Assembly: GCA_035529895.1 (NCBI GenBank) | Contig: DATKVV010000058.1 | Span: forward strand, 12,557-76,556 | Origin: JAUWKC01 sp035529895 | Lineage (GTDB): Bacteria; Planctomycetota; Phycisphaerae; Sedimentisphaerales; Anaerobacaceae | Reading direction: 5' to 3' | DNA length: 64,000 bases | Part shown: piece by piece, positions 33,460-43,741 of the stretch | Numbering within the stretch: position 1 is the first letter of the stretch | How the letters are laid out: the number at the start of each line of letters is the position of its first letter | The notes under the pieces: generated by a model | Database searches by the model: none | The model's input: the letters and a program-made list of their open reading frames with translations, nothing else | Told to the model about the DNA's origin: nothing | Made by a program: the position numbers and the translations under genes

Positions 33460-34370
33460 ATCAGACCAAAACCGCAACTGCGCGCAGGCGAATAACGGAT
33501 TTGCTCGACCCTAATTTCGTGGCTCGGCTGGATTCGCTCGACGTTCTCAGCCGCAAGATATTACAGGGCAAGCTCCAGGGCGAGCGGCGCTCCAAGCGTC
33601 GCGGCCAGAGCGTCGAGTTCGCCGACCACCGTCCCTACGTTGTCGGCGACGACCTGCGATTTGTTGATTGGAATATTTACGGCCGATTGGAGCAGTTGTT
33701 CCTCAAACTCTTCCTCGAGGAGCAGGACCTCACCGTCCATATAGCGATGGACGCCAGTGCTTCGATGAGTTTCGGAGAGCCTTCGAAGGAGCTTTTCATA
33801 AAGAAACTTATCGCCGCCCTCGGCTATGTCAGCCTGGTCAACAACAATCGCGTAACCATCAGCTCCTTCGCCGATGGTCTTAAGACGCAGATGGCCAATA
33901 TGCGCGGCCGCAGCTATCTGGCGCAGATGGCCGAGTTCCTTTTGACCTCGCAAAGCGAAGGGTTCTCGAATTTTGACAATGCGTGCAGGCAGATTGCCGC
34001 CGGACGCCTCGGCTCAGGCATAATGATAGTACTGTCCGACTTTTTCTTTAAGGAGGGTTTTGACACGGGCCTGCGCCGCCTAGTCAGCAGGCAATACGAC
34101 CTTTATGTTATTCAGGTCCTGTCCGCTCAGGAGCTTTCTCCCGACCTGGCCGGGGATTTGAAGCTGATTGACGTTGAAGACGCCGATGCCGCGGAAGTCA
34201 CCATCAGTTCCGCGTTGATAAAATACTATAAGCGAAACCTTAGCGCCTATTGTAACGAGTTGAAGGATTTTTGTACCCGTCGCGGGGCCGCCTACATCCT
34301 GGTTAATTCCGCCGACTCCGTTGAGTCGCTGGTGCTGAATTACCTGCGGCGGATTCGATTGCTTCGTTAG
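33456..34370 (+). CDS. DUF58 domain protein
   Basis: A 304-residue protein of the MoxR-associated DUF58 family. RRSKRRGQSVEFADHRPY and VVGDDLRFVDWNIYGR are the conserved core; a vWA-like half follows with AMDASASMSFG (DxSxS). No membrane helix is seen. It overlaps the moxR stop by four bases and precedes a BatA-like gene. Family members are thought to act with MoxR on membrane or periplasmic vWA proteins. Confidence 0.93.
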   Translation: MNQTKTATARRRITDLLDPNFVARLDSLDVLSRKILQGKLQGERRSKRRGQSVEFADHRPYVVGDDLRFVDWNIYGRLEQLFLKLFLEEQDLTVHIAMDASASMSFGEPSKELFIKKLIAALGYVSLVNNNRVTISSFADGLKTQMANMRGRSYLAQMAEFLLTSQSEGFSNFDNACRQIAAGRLGSGIMIVLSDFFFKEGFDTGLRRLVSRQYDLYVIQVLSAQELSPDLAGDLKLIDVEDADAAEVTISSALIKYYKRNLSAYCNELKDFCTRRGAAYILVNSADSVESLVLNYLRRIRLLR

Positions 34371-34394
34371 GAATGTTAATGGGAGTATGAATCT

Positions 34395-36362
34395 ATGGAA
34401 TGGCTGACGCCTTTGACAGCTCTTTACGCCGGCGCGGCAGCCGTGCCGCTGCTTCTGCTGCTGTATTTTTTGAAGCTGAAGCGCCGTGAACAGATTGTAT
34501 CGAGCACCCTGCTGTGGAAACGTGCCGTCCAGGACCTCCAGGTTAACGCACCCTTCCAGAGGATAAGGCGAAATATTCTGCTGCTGCTGCAATTGCTGAT
34601 GCTGCTGGCCATTTTGTTTGGGTTGGCCTGGCCCGTACTGTCACTGACGGCCGGTTCCGGCCGGCGATACGTATTGTTGATTGACCGCTCCGCCAGTATG
34701 AACGCCGTCGATGTGGCGCCGAGCCGTCTGGACGCCGCCAAAGAACAGGCAAAGTTATTTATCGAGTCCCTGCCCGGCAAAGCCTTCTTTTCCCTCAAGG
34801 GAACCGGTGACCAGATAATGGTAATTGCCTTCGGCAAACGTGCCAAGGTGATGTGCAATTTTACTTCCGACAAGCGTCAGGCGCTTGCCGCCATCGAGGC
34901 GATAAGGGCGGGCGACGGGGACTCTTTGCTCGGCGAAGCGGTTGTGGTCGCCCGCGCATTTGCTCAGTCGCCCGGAGTGGAGGCCGACAATCGAAGCGCC
35001 GAGGAGCCGGCCCAACTGGTGTTGTTCAGTGACGGACGCATCCGCGATTTGGACCAGATTGCGGTCGCTTCCGACGAGCTGATTTTCAACTGCGTGGGAA
35101 AGTCCGTGCAGAACATCGCTATAACCGCCATGCAGGCACGAAGGTCCTATGAGAATCCCGATGAAATAGATATCTTCGCCACTTTGGCCAATTACGGCGC
35201 CACGCGGGTAAACTGCGACCTCCAGTTGAGTCTGAACGCCGATGTGCGCGCGGTAAGGTCGGTAACTATTCCGGGCCGAACGACTACAGGTGACTCGAAT
35301 ACCGCACAGCCCGGCAAGGCGGCGGTAAGCTTCTCTCTATCACATGCCGATGCCGGCGTGCTTGAGGTAAGGCAGTTGCACTCCGATTGTCTGTCCTGCG
35401 ATGATGCCGCATGGGCCATCCTGTCAGCTCCTACAAGGCTCTCGGTTCTGCTTGTAACCGCCGGCAATATTGTCCTCGAATCGGCATTGCGCGCTTCCCC
35501 GCTCGGTCGGCTGGAAATTTGCACGCCCGCCGAGTTCGACGCGATGGACCATGCCGCCCTGAGCGTTGAGCAGCCATACGACGTTATTGTCCTCGACAAC
35601 CACGTACCCACCGGCCTGCCCAAATGCAGGTATCTGACTTTCGGCCGGCCCCCGGATAATATCGACGTATCGGTTCCGCAACAGCTTGAAAATCAGGTGA
35701 TGGTCGATTGGCGCTCGAGGCACCCCGTTCTGCAATACGTTAACCTCACGAACCTTTTTGCCGCCAGATGTTATAAAATGAGCTTGCCTCGTGACGCTGA
35801 GGTCCTCGCCGAGTTCGACCAGACGCCGGCCCTCGCTCTCTTGCGGCGCAACGGCAGCGTCTTTCTGCTGGCCGGCTTTGATGTCCTGCAAACCAATTGG
35901 CCCTTCGAGCCCGGCTTTGTCTTGTTCTGTTATAACGCCGCCAGTTTCCTCGGTATGGAGGTCGCGCGAAACCAGGACACCAACCTGCGGGTCGGCCAGC
36001 CCATCGTTGTAGAGGGCCTTCCGCCTGAGACTCTGGCCGGCATTGAGGGGCCGGGTGTTTCCGGCGGCGAAATCAAAGCCAACCCTGCCGGCCTTATCCG
36101 TTTTCCCGGCACCGACCGCGTCGGCGTCTACAGCCTGAATGTTCCGGACCAGCCGCTCAGATTGTTTGCCGTCAACCTGCTCGACGCACGGGAAAGCGAT
36201 ATCGAGCCTGCCCGTGAAATTGTCCTGTCAGGCCAGTCGGTGCAGGCTCAGCAGCGTCCTTTCAGCCGGTCGAATCTCGCGTTATGGCCGTTCCTCGTGG
36301 GGCTGGCTTTAGTGCTTGCCTGTCTGGAATGGTTGGTATATAATCATAAGGTCAGAATTTAA
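34395..36362 (+). CDS. BatA-like membrane vWA protein
   Basis: A 655-residue protein. The N-terminal part (LTALYAGAAAVPLLLLLYF, then LLKLKRRE-like basic segment) matches the BatA/aerotolerance N-terminal region, followed by a second helix (NILLLLQLLMLLAILFGLAW). The vWA domain has LIDRSASMNAVD (DxSxS near residue 97), and the C-terminus ends in another helix (LWPFLVGLALVLACLEWLV). The middle resembles an amidotransferase-like fold (VLLVTAGNIVLESAL). It fits a periplasm-facing partner of the MoxR/DUF58 pair. Confidence 0.8.
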   Translation: MEWLTPLTALYAGAAAVPLLLLLYFLKLKRREQIVSSTLLWKRAVQDLQVNAPFQRIRRNILLLLQLLMLLAILFGLAWPVLSLTAGSGRRYVLLIDRSASMNAVDVAPSRLDAAKEQAKLFIESLPGKAFFSLKGTGDQIMVIAFGKRAKVMCNFTSDKRQALAAIEAIRAGDGDSLLGEAVVVARAFAQSPGVEADNRSAEEPAQLVLFSDGRIRDLDQIAVASDELIFNCVGKSVQNIAITAMQARRSYENPDEIDIFATLANYGATRVNCDLQLSLNADVRAVRSVTIPGRTTTGDSNTAQPGKAAVSFSLSHADAGVLEVRQLHSDCLSCDDAAWAILSAPTRLSVLLVTAGNIVLESALRASPLGRLEICTPAEFDAMDHAALSVEQPYDVIVLDNHVPTGLPKCRYLTFGRPPDNIDVSVPQQLENQVMVDWRSRHPVLQYVNLTNLFAARCYKMSLPRDAEVLAEFDQTPALALLRRNGSVFLLAGFDVLQTNWPFEPGFVLFCYNAASFLGMEVARNQDTNLRVGQPIVVEGLPPETLAGIEGPGVSGGEIKANPAGLIRFPGTDRVGVYSLNVPDQPLRLFAVNLLDARESDIEPAREIVLSGQSVQAQQRPFSRSNLALWPFLVGLALVLACLEWLVYNHKVRI

Positions 36363-36394
36363 CGCATAGGTCCCGAATGTGCAGAGGGTTAAGG

Positions 36395-39136
36395 ATGTTA
36401 CGAGCGTCAGCGGTTCCATTGTTGGTCGTGGTTTTGGCCCTTGCCGGTTCTGCACCGGCCGAATCGCCCTTTAACGTTGATTTCTTCTGCGGGTGGGGGG
36501 GTTGTTACCGGCCGATGGAGTGGACGCCGGTCGAGATCGGTATCGCCGGCACGCTTACCGAGCCTTTCGCAGGCTCTGTCACCATCTCTGCCCAGCAGGA
36601 TGGTCTCAACACTTTGAACATAAGTCACGAATTCGTTCTTACCCCGGACATCCCGCTGCACCTGCCGCTCGTAACCAAGCTGGCTTTCGGCGAGGACAAG
36701 TGCACCGTGAGAATCGCCGACAAACGCGGGCGAACACAATGGCGTTATGACTTCGACCTCTGGAGCATCTCTGCGGCAAATCGCGCACTGACCGTAGTGC
36801 GGGAAGGCGACCTTTTAATCGGCCTGGTCGGTTATAGAAAGTTCGGCTTGCTGCAGCTTTCAAAACAATCGGTGTCCAAATCTCCTGTGGGGATGGGACA
36901 GGTATATATCGCAGATAAACTTCCTCGAATGGTTCCATGGGACTGGACCGGCTTCACCTGCCTCGACCTGCTCATTCTCTACGACCCCGATTGGACCGCG
37001 TTTAATCGGCAGCAGCTAAACGCGGTCGCCCAGTGGGTATCGAACGGCGGCAGGCTCCTGCTCGTCCTCGGAAGCCGTCCTCTGCCCGCCGACAATGCAA
37101 TCGCCGAGCTGCTTGCTTTTGAATTGCAGCAGGCCAGACAGACTACTGTCCCGCCGGCAATCCTCAAAAAATGGCAACTGAGTTCCGCCGAGCCCGAAAC
37201 CGTTACCTGCTGGCCTCTCAAGCCCAAACCTGAAGCCCGTATCTGCCGGCCCGAAGATTCTAACGGCGACGCATGTCTGTTCGGCACCGGATACTATGGC
37301 TTTGGCCGCATGGGCGTGTTGACCTTTGACCCTTCCACATTAACTGACAAACAAAAGGCGAATTCTTCGCGATTCTGGGTCGGCCTTATCGCCGCAGTTC
37401 TGGAAGACGCACAAAACAAACCCGCCAAATCGCAAGAGCAGGTAACAACCGAGCCTGAACGCCGAATGGGCTTTGCTACAATGTGGCCGTTGACCGGCGA
37501 CCTGACGCACCCCGACAGGAAAGAAGGAGGCATTCAGGTTACTCTTGGCGGTCTCGAACCAGGCAGCTACAGAATGACCTCATATCATAATAACCCTTAT
37601 TCCCAGCATTCTCGTATCGATATTTATGTTGATGGTGCGCTCTACAGCAGAAATAACCGGCAATCCCAAGTGATGGACGACAGAGCCGCCGCGATAGCCA
37701 TAACCGACCTGAAGGTATCCGACGGTAACGATGTGGCAATCGAGTTTCGCCCTGTTTCGTCGTCTATGAATCGGCGTGCGGTGTTGTGTGGCCTTGAAAT
37801 CGTCAAGTTGCAGGCCGCCGGGGATAGTCGCACACGAATTCTTCGCGTGGATTTTGGAGCGACCGGCCAGATTGTCGCCGAGGGTTTCATCGGCCTCGGT
37901 TTGCCCACGAGCGACCGAAAAGACATCGCAAGATTCGATGAATCCGACGGTTTGCCTCCCGGTGTGACCATCACTCTCAAGCCGACGAATGCGGAAGATA
38001 CTTTGCAGTTTAACCCATCCCCGTCCGTGCCGGCAAGAGCGAGAGGATACAGAAGAGTTGTCGCCACCGGCTTTCCTTCGAGCCGCAGCATCGAATTCGT
38101 CGAAGATGCCGGAAGTCCTGAAAATATCCCCAATGAGCGCGAGTACGCAATCGGCCAGGCCCAGGCGGCAACCAACACGATTATGGAACACCTGTACGCA
38201 ATTTCAGAAATGAGGCCTTTGAGCATCTGGTGGGTAATTCTGCTGCTGACCGCTCTGGCTTTTCTGTTGGGGCCGGTCGACTACAAGCTGCTCAAACGCC
38301 TCGACCATCTGCCTCTGACCTGGTTCACCTGCGCCCTTTGGATTACCCTTTTCACCGTCGGCGCCTATTACGGCGTTCAGGCCCTGCGAGGCGGCAAAAT
38401 GCAACTGAGGGCCGTTACCGTCCTCGATGGAATCGAGGACAACAACTGTACCTGGTCGGCTGCTTATCTCGGTTTGTTTGCTCCTCACAACGCCGACTAC
38501 CAGTTCGCAGGTCTCGAAAAGAACCAATGGTGGTCCGGCATCGCTCCTATGGAAGAATCCATCTGGGCCTTCGGCCGCGAGACGGCCGCCAGAAACATTT
38601 ACTGCTTTCAGCACGACGGCGGCAATCTGCCGTATTCGCTGCCCGTCAATATATGGACCATGCAGTGCCTGCTTAACGAATCGCCGCTGCCGGACCTGCC
38701 GTTTACCGCAGAACTCGCCCGCAAAGGTGACGAGCTCGTCCTCAAAATCGTCAACCAGTCCGATAGTCCGATTCTGAAGGGCTGCGTTATCTTCGGCGGT
38801 GACATGGTTTTCGATTTCGTCGATGTCCCCGCCCGCGCCGACAAAGAGTTTCGCGGCCCCCTGCGTCACCGTAAGGTTTGGACCGACTATAACACGGCTA
38901 ATTATCCCGGCCGGTTCAACTGCGAAATGGCCTTCTTCGCTCAGGGATGCCTGCAGCGCACCCAGGCCATCAGCGCATATCTGGCCCACGGGGCCGGCGT
39001 TGTCTGTGCTGAATATGATAACGCTCCTCTGTCCGTCAGGGTAAAGAACCATTCCTGCGATTACAATCACGTGCAATTGGTTCGACTGGTCGTTTTTCCC
39101 GGGGACACTGTTTCGGGCCGTCCGGCGAAGGAATAA
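36395..39136 (+). CDS. Large exported membrane protein of the MoxR/vWA operon
   Basis: A 913-residue protein with a signal peptide (ASAVPLLVVVLALAGSAPAE) followed by extracytoplasmic beta-rich domains, a malectin-like stretch (DGALYSRNNR region near 410-430), then two C-terminal helices (WWVILLLTALAFLLGPVDY and FTCALWITLFTVGAYYGV) around residues 610-670 and a soluble tail. GPVDY before a basic loop is shared with other planctomycete Bat-operon proteins. ATG 36395 is chosen because GAGGG lies six bases upstream; ATG 36377 would add six residues. The function is unknown; position suggests it works with the BatA-like and ABC genes. Confidence 0.6.
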   Translation: MLRASAVPLLVVVLALAGSAPAESPFNVDFFCGWGGCYRPMEWTPVEIGIAGTLTEPFAGSVTISAQQDGLNTLNISHEFVLTPDIPLHLPLVTKLAFGEDKCTVRIADKRGRTQWRYDFDLWSISAANRALTVVREGDLLIGLVGYRKFGLLQLSKQSVSKSPVGMGQVYIADKLPRMVPWDWTGFTCLDLLILYDPDWTAFNRQQLNAVAQWVSNGGRLLLVLGSRPLPADNAIAELLAFELQQARQTTVPPAILKKWQLSSAEPETVTCWPLKPKPEARICRPEDSNGDACLFGTGYYGFGRMGVLTFDPSTLTDKQKANSSRFWVGLIAAVLEDAQNKPAKSQEQVTTEPERRMGFATMWPLTGDLTHPDRKEGGIQVTLGGLEPGSYRMTSYHNNPYSQHSRIDIYVDGALYSRNNRQSQVMDDRAAAIAITDLKVSDGNDVAIEFRPVSSSMNRRAVLCGLEIVKLQAAGDSRTRILRVDFGATGQIVAEGFIGLGLPTSDRKDIARFDESDGLPPGVTITLKPTNAEDTLQFNPSPSVPARARGYRRVVATGFPSSRSIEFVEDAGSPENIPNEREYAIGQAQAATNTIMEHLYAISEMRPLSIWWVILLLTALAFLLGPVDYKLLKRLDHLPLTWFTCALWITLFTVGAYYGVQALRGGKMQLRAVTVLDGIEDNNCTWSAAYLGLFAPHNADYQFAGLEKNQWWSGIAPMEESIWAFGRETAARNIYCFQHDGGNLPYSLPVNIWTMQCLLNESPLPDLPFTAELARKGDELVLKIVNQSDSPILKGCVIFGGDMVFDFVDVPARADKEFRGPLRHRKVWTDYNTANYPGRFNCEMAFFAQGCLQRTQAISAYLAHGAGVVCAEYDNAPLSVRVKNHSCDYNHVQLVRLVVFPGDTVSGRPAKE

Positions 39137-39175
39137 AGCGGTCTAAAAGCTCAGCAAGTGAAAGGCGAACAAGAA

Positions 39176-40102
39176 ATGATCGAAACCAAAAGTCTCACCA
39201 AGTACTACGGCAATCTGGCCGCCGTAGTGGACCTTGACCTTACCATTGGACCCGGCGACATCTTCGGCTTCATCGGCCCCAACGGTGCCGGAAAAACCAC
39301 CACTATGCGCATCCTGGCCACCCTTTTGGAGCCTACACGAGGCACAGCCTCAATCGACGGCCTTGATGTCACCAAAAACGGCAAACAGGTCCGCAGAGTG
39401 GTCGGCTACATGCCCGACTTCATGGGCGTGTATGACGACCTTAAGGTATTCGAGTACCTTGAGTTTTTCGCCGCCGCTTTCGGAATCGAGCGAAAAAAGC
39501 GGGAGTCAATCGTCGACGGCGTCCTCGAGCTGACGGACCTGCGCTCCAAGCGAAGCGCCAACGTTGACAGCCTCTCCCGCGGTATGCAGCAGCGCCTCGG
39601 CGTGGCCCGCGTGCTCATTCACGACCCCAAGGTGCTCATCCTTGACGAGCCTGCCAGCGGTCTTGACCCCCGCGCCAGAATCGAAATCAGAGAGCTCCTG
39701 CGCGAGCTCAAACGGATGGGAAAAACAATTATGATTTCCAGCCATATTCTGAGCGAGCTGGAGGAAATTTGCGACCACGTCGGGATTATCGAGCACGGCC
39801 GGCTGGTCTTCAGCGGCACGATGGAGGAAATTCGCCCCCGGCTGGGCCTTCAGAACAGGGTCAATGTCAAGGTATTGAATAATCAGGACAAAGCCGTTGA
39901 GCTGCTCTCGGCAGTGCCTCAGATACGCCAGGTCCAGAAGGTCGGTGACTGTATCGCTGTAACCTTTCACGACGGCCAGAGCGGCGACGGCATTATCGCA
40001 CGAACCCTTGTCAATGGAGGTATTGATATTATTTCTCTACAGCCCGAACGGCTCAAACTCGACGATGCCTTCCTGCAATTAACCAAAGGCATTGTCCACT
40101 GA
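39176..40102 (+). CDS. ABC transporter ATPase (ABC-2 export type)
   Basis: A cytoplasmic ATPase of 308 residues. Walker A is GPNGAGKT, the signature is LSRGMQQRLGVAR, and Walker B is VLILDEPASGLDP, followed by the H-loop in ISSHILSELEE. The C-terminal domain is the CcmA/NatA-like extension. ATG 39176 begins the typical MIETKSLTKYYG start. It directly precedes three paralogous permease genes and is surely their motor. Confidence 0.93.
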   Translation: MIETKSLTKYYGNLAAVVDLDLTIGPGDIFGFIGPNGAGKTTTMRILATLLEPTRGTASIDGLDVTKNGKQVRRVVGYMPDFMGVYDDLKVFEYLEFFAAAFGIERKKRESIVDGVLELTDLRSKRSANVDSLSRGMQQRLGVARVLIHDPKVLILDEPASGLDPRARIEIRELLRELKRMGKTIMISSHILSELEEICDHVGIIEHGRLVFSGTMEEIRPRLGLQNRVNVKVLNNQDKAVELLSAVPQIRQVQKVGDCIAVTFHDGQSGDGIIARTLVNGGIDIISLQPERLKLDDAFLQLTKGIVH

Positions 40103-40134
40103 GTGTTCGCGCCGCAGTCGAACAAGAGGCGATT

Positions 40135-41946
40135 ATGACCACGGCTGTGACTAACTTTTTTTCAAAACTTGTAAATCCTGTCTGGCTGACCGGGCCTATC
40201 TTCGGTAAGGAGCTTCGCGTCTCCAGCCGGCGCCGCAGAAACTATGTCCTTCGCTTCGCATATCTGATTTTTCTTACCGTCTTCGTGGTTATGGTCTGGC
40301 TCTCGATGGTCAAGCTGGAAGACCAGGGCTCCATAGCATACCGCACTTCCCGCATGTCTGTCGCCGGCGAGGCCATCATCGGCACTATTATCCTGTTTCA
40401 GTTCCTCGCCACGCAAATGATAGCCATTATCATGCTCAGCACCTCCATCAGCGACGAAATCTACCATCGCACGCTCGGAGTTCTCATGACCACTCCTGTC
40501 AACAGTTTTCAGATTGTTATGGGAAAACTCCTCAGCAAGCTGCTTCAATTGGTCCTCCTGCTGGCCATAAGTTTGCCGATGCTTGCCGTTGTCCGCATCT
40601 TTGGCGGCGTCCCCTGGAATTACGTCATATCGAGTCTTTGTATAACACTGACTGCGGTTATTTTTGCCGGCTCACTCAGCCTCTACTATTCCATCGGCAA
40701 CCGGCGCGCCTATGTCGTCATTCTCAAAACCGTCTTCACGCTCGGTTTTCTTTATTTGTTTATTCCCGCAATGGGTCAAGTGCTTTTGCACAAAGTGGTT
40801 TCACAGAGAGTGCTGATACCCGTTTTGACGCTCCCAAACCCCTTTATGGCCCTGCAGTTCAATACAATGATGCGTGTTGGCGCCCGCATGGCCGGCATTG
40901 TATCCTTTTTTTCCTGGCCTTTGCATTGCGCGGTTATGCTCGGCGCATCGGCCCTGATTCTGGGCGTCTCGGTAAAGGTCGTGCGCAAGGTCGCACTCCG
41001 TCAGGCCGTCGGCCAGCTGGAGCTCGGCCCAAAGCGTAAACAACGCAAAAAGGAAAAAGAACAATCGGCTGCCCGGACCACTGAGCCCGAAGAATCCGCC
41101 GGGCCTATAAGGCGTGTAACCGGCTCTCCCGTCCTGTGGAAGGAGATAAGAGCCCCCATAATCGAGGGCGCCGGCGGAAGAAACAGCATCATCGGCCTTG
41201 TTGTCAGTATTATCGCGCTTCTGATAACTTACCTCGCTTGCATTAAACAAAACTGCCTGCAGCAGGATTATGCTCACGTCTCGTATGTGTCGCTGTTTTT
41301 GTTGATAGGCTCAATCGTCAATATAGCGCTTTCGGCCACGAGCATCACTACCGAGAAGGAGGCCCGCTCATGGCCCATCCTTCTGGCCACGTCAATAGAC
41401 GACTGGCAAATTCTCCTTGGAAAGGCTGGGGGCGTCTTTCGCCGCTGTCTGCCCGTCTGGGTTTTCCTGGCCGGTCACGTTGTTCTGTTTGTCTCGGTAG
41501 GGTACATTCATCCCATTGCCATAGTGCATTTAACGATGGTAGTAGCCTGGATTATCGTCTTTCTCTGCGGTTCCGGTCTTTACTTTAGCGCACGCCTCAG
41601 ACGCACCACCTCCGCGGTGGTCGCCAACTTCGCGCTGGCGGTAGTTCTCTGGCTGGTCGTGCCTGTGCTGTTCAGGCTCGTATCGCAGATTATCCACAAT
41701 GACCGCGCTCTCGAAGTATGTATATCGACTAATCCCTTTGTGCAGGCCGCCGTCATTATGCAGGGCGCCGGCGGCCGGCATAACGCGCACACAAGTTTGA
41801 CCGATCTGAGGTATTACTGGTTACTCGAACACCGGCAGGTCGGGCGCACCACCCTTATTCTGTTGATAAATATGGTCGGGTACATCTTTCTGGGTCTGTT
41901 TCTTGCCTGGCGTGCCAAGTGCCGATTCCGGCGAAATATATTCTGA
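40135..41946 (+). CDS. ABC-2-type permease, paralogue 1 of 3
   Basis: A 603-residue membrane protein with two hydrophobic halves separated by a charged cytoplasmic segment (KRKQRKKEKEQ). The opening GPIFGKELRVSSRRRRNYV is shared with the next two genes, as are STSISDEIYHRTLGVLMTTP and the GSPVLWKEIRAP segment that begins the second half. Each half has about six helices. It follows the ATPase gene by 32 bases. Exported substrate is unknown. Confidence 0.85.
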   Translation: MTTAVTNFFSKLVNPVWLTGPIFGKELRVSSRRRRNYVLRFAYLIFLTVFVVMVWLSMVKLEDQGSIAYRTSRMSVAGEAIIGTIILFQFLATQMIAIIMLSTSISDEIYHRTLGVLMTTPVNSFQIVMGKLLSKLLQLVLLLAISLPMLAVVRIFGGVPWNYVISSLCITLTAVIFAGSLSLYYSIGNRRAYVVILKTVFTLGFLYLFIPAMGQVLLHKVVSQRVLIPVLTLPNPFMALQFNTMMRVGARMAGIVSFFSWPLHCAVMLGASALILGVSVKVVRKVALRQAVGQLELGPKRKQRKKEKEQSAARTTEPEESAGPIRRVTGSPVLWKEIRAPIIEGAGGRNSIIGLVVSIIALLITYLACIKQNCLQQDYAHVSYVSLFLLIGSIVNIALSATSITTEKEARSWPILLATSIDDWQILLGKAGGVFRRCLPVWVFLAGHVVLFVSVGYIHPIAIVHLTMVVAWIIVFLCGSGLYFSARLRRTTSAVVANFALAVVLWLVVPVLFRLVSQIIHNDRALEVCISTNPFVQAAVIMQGAGGRHNAHTSLTDLRYYWLLEHRQVGRTTLILLINMVGYIFLGLFLAWRAKCRFRRNIF

Positions 41947-41964
41947 TTCTTTGCCGACAAAATT

Positions 41965-43725
41965 ATGACTGCCGCTTTGACTGATACCTTCTCGCATTTG
42001 TTAAGCCTCTCCCGGCTGGCCGGGCCCATTTTCGAAAAGGAGCTGCGCGTCTCCAGCCGCCAGCGACGTAACTATGTCCTGCGCTTTGCTTACCTTGTCC
42101 TTCTGACCGTTTTTGTCTGTTTCGTATGGTTTGCTTCTGTTAACGTCCGCAGTGCAGGCTCCCAGGTATTCCAAATCTCGCGTATGCCTGAAGCGGGCAA
42201 GCATATCATCAGCACTATTGTTTGGTTTCAGTTCATGGCCGCTCAGCTCATCGCCGTTGTTATGCTGAGCACCGCTATCAGTGACGAAATCTACCACCGC
42301 ACCCTCGGTATCCTTATGACCACGCCCGTCAGCAGTTTTCAGATAGTCACGGGTAAACTCTGCAGCCGGCTCCTACAATTAATCCTGCTGCTTGCCATAA
42401 GTCTGCCCCTGCTTGCCGTTGTTCGTGTCTTTGGCGGCGTGCCCTGGGATTATGTAATCTCGGGCTTCTGTGTGACTTTTAGCGCCGCTGTTTTCGCCGG
42501 CTCGCTCAGCCTGTTTTTTTCCATATACGTCAAGAAAGCACACGACGTGGTTATCCGAACTGTTCTTGCTTGTATCGCTCTTTATGCCGTACTGCCGGGC
42601 CTCGTCAAACTGCTTTCCTCTGCTTACGCACCTTTGAAGGTCCTGGATTCCGTACTCTTTCACACAAACCCTTTCCTGGTCATGACCGTGCAGACCGAAA
42701 AGGTGCTTTTACGCCCTTCGAGCACATTCACCCTGCATTGGCCGCTCCACTGCGTTGCGATGATCTGTGGCTCAGCCTTGTTGTTGGCCTTGTCCACATT
42801 ATGCGTGCGAAAGGCGGGCTTGCGTCAGGCTATCGGCCAGGCAGGGATGTTTGCTTCAAGGAAGGAACGCCGGATTGCGAATAAAAGACTTGTTTGCGGA
42901 GCCGACCCCGCGGTGGCGCCTGGCCCTATTAGACATGTAAGCGGCCCGCCGGTCATCTGGAAAGAAACAAAAATCCCGATTGTCGCAGGCCGCCCGCTAA
43001 AAACCGTCATGACTGTTGCGGTGGCCGTCATAGTTCTTTCTTTGGCTTACGGATTCTGCGCCTATGAGAAATGCCTCGACAAAAAGGAAGTCCAAATGGG
43101 ATTCGTTTTGGTCTATTTATTTGGAGGTCTGTTTGGCGCCGCCACCTCTGCCGCTGCGAGCATCACCTCTGAGAAAGAGGCCCGTACCTGGCCCATCCTG
43201 CTGACTACCCCGCTGGACAACACGCAGATAGTACTGGGAAAAATCATTGGCTCATGTTTGCGCGCCTGGCCGTTCTGGTTTTTACTCGCCGGCCATGTCA
43301 TCGTTTTCACCCTGGCGCGCTGCATCCATCCTGTTGCTGTTTTACCCTTGGCTCTCGTGGGCGTCAGCAGTGCGCTCCTCGTTTCCGCCATCGGGGTTTT
43401 CTTTAGCTCCTGTTTCAAACGCACCTCCTGGGCGGCAACAGCTAATCTGACTTCGTTGTTTGTTTTTGTGCTTCCTGTTTGCTGTCCGCTGCCGATTTTT
43501 TTCTTCGGCCCGCTGTTTGCCGCAGCAATGATTATGACTGCCGCCGGCGGCTCGCAGGCCGCCGTCACACCTCTTAGCAGATTGAAATATAATGCGCCGC
43601 CTTTCGGTATTGATGGCTTCCTCACATCGATCATCATGCTCATCGCTGTAACTATGGTGTATTTGATTTTCAGTTTAGTCTTTTACGTGCTTGCGCGGGC
43701 CAGGATACGCTCTAAAATCTTTTAG
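41965..43725 (+). CDS. ABC-2-type permease, paralogue 2 of 3
   Basis: 586 residues; same layout as its neighbours: GPIFEKELRVSSRQRRNYVL, STAISDEIYHRTLGILMTTP, a second-half start GPPVIWKETKIP, and ITSEKEARTWPILLTTPLD. The second half has diverged more from paralogues 1 and 3 (for example DKKEVQMGFVLVYLFGG). It begins 18 bases after paralogue 1. Confidence 0.85.
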   Translation: MTAALTDTFSHLLSLSRLAGPIFEKELRVSSRQRRNYVLRFAYLVLLTVFVCFVWFASVNVRSAGSQVFQISRMPEAGKHIISTIVWFQFMAAQLIAVVMLSTAISDEIYHRTLGILMTTPVSSFQIVTGKLCSRLLQLILLLAISLPLLAVVRVFGGVPWDYVISGFCVTFSAAVFAGSLSLFFSIYVKKAHDVVIRTVLACIALYAVLPGLVKLLSSAYAPLKVLDSVLFHTNPFLVMTVQTEKVLLRPSSTFTLHWPLHCVAMICGSALLLALSTLCVRKAGLRQAIGQAGMFASRKERRIANKRLVCGADPAVAPGPIRHVSGPPVIWKETKIPIVAGRPLKTVMTVAVAVIVLSLAYGFCAYEKCLDKKEVQMGFVLVYLFGGLFGAATSAAASITSEKEARTWPILLTTPLDNTQIVLGKIIGSCLRAWPFWFLLAGHVIVFTLARCIHPVAVLPLALVGVSSALLVSAIGVFFSSCFKRTSWAATANLTSLFVFVLPVCCPLPIFFFGPLFAAAMIMTAAGGSQAAVTPLSRLKYNAPPFGIDGFLTSIIMLIAVTMVYLIFSLVFYVLARARIRSKIF

Positions 43726-43741
43726 CTTTATGGTGCAGTAA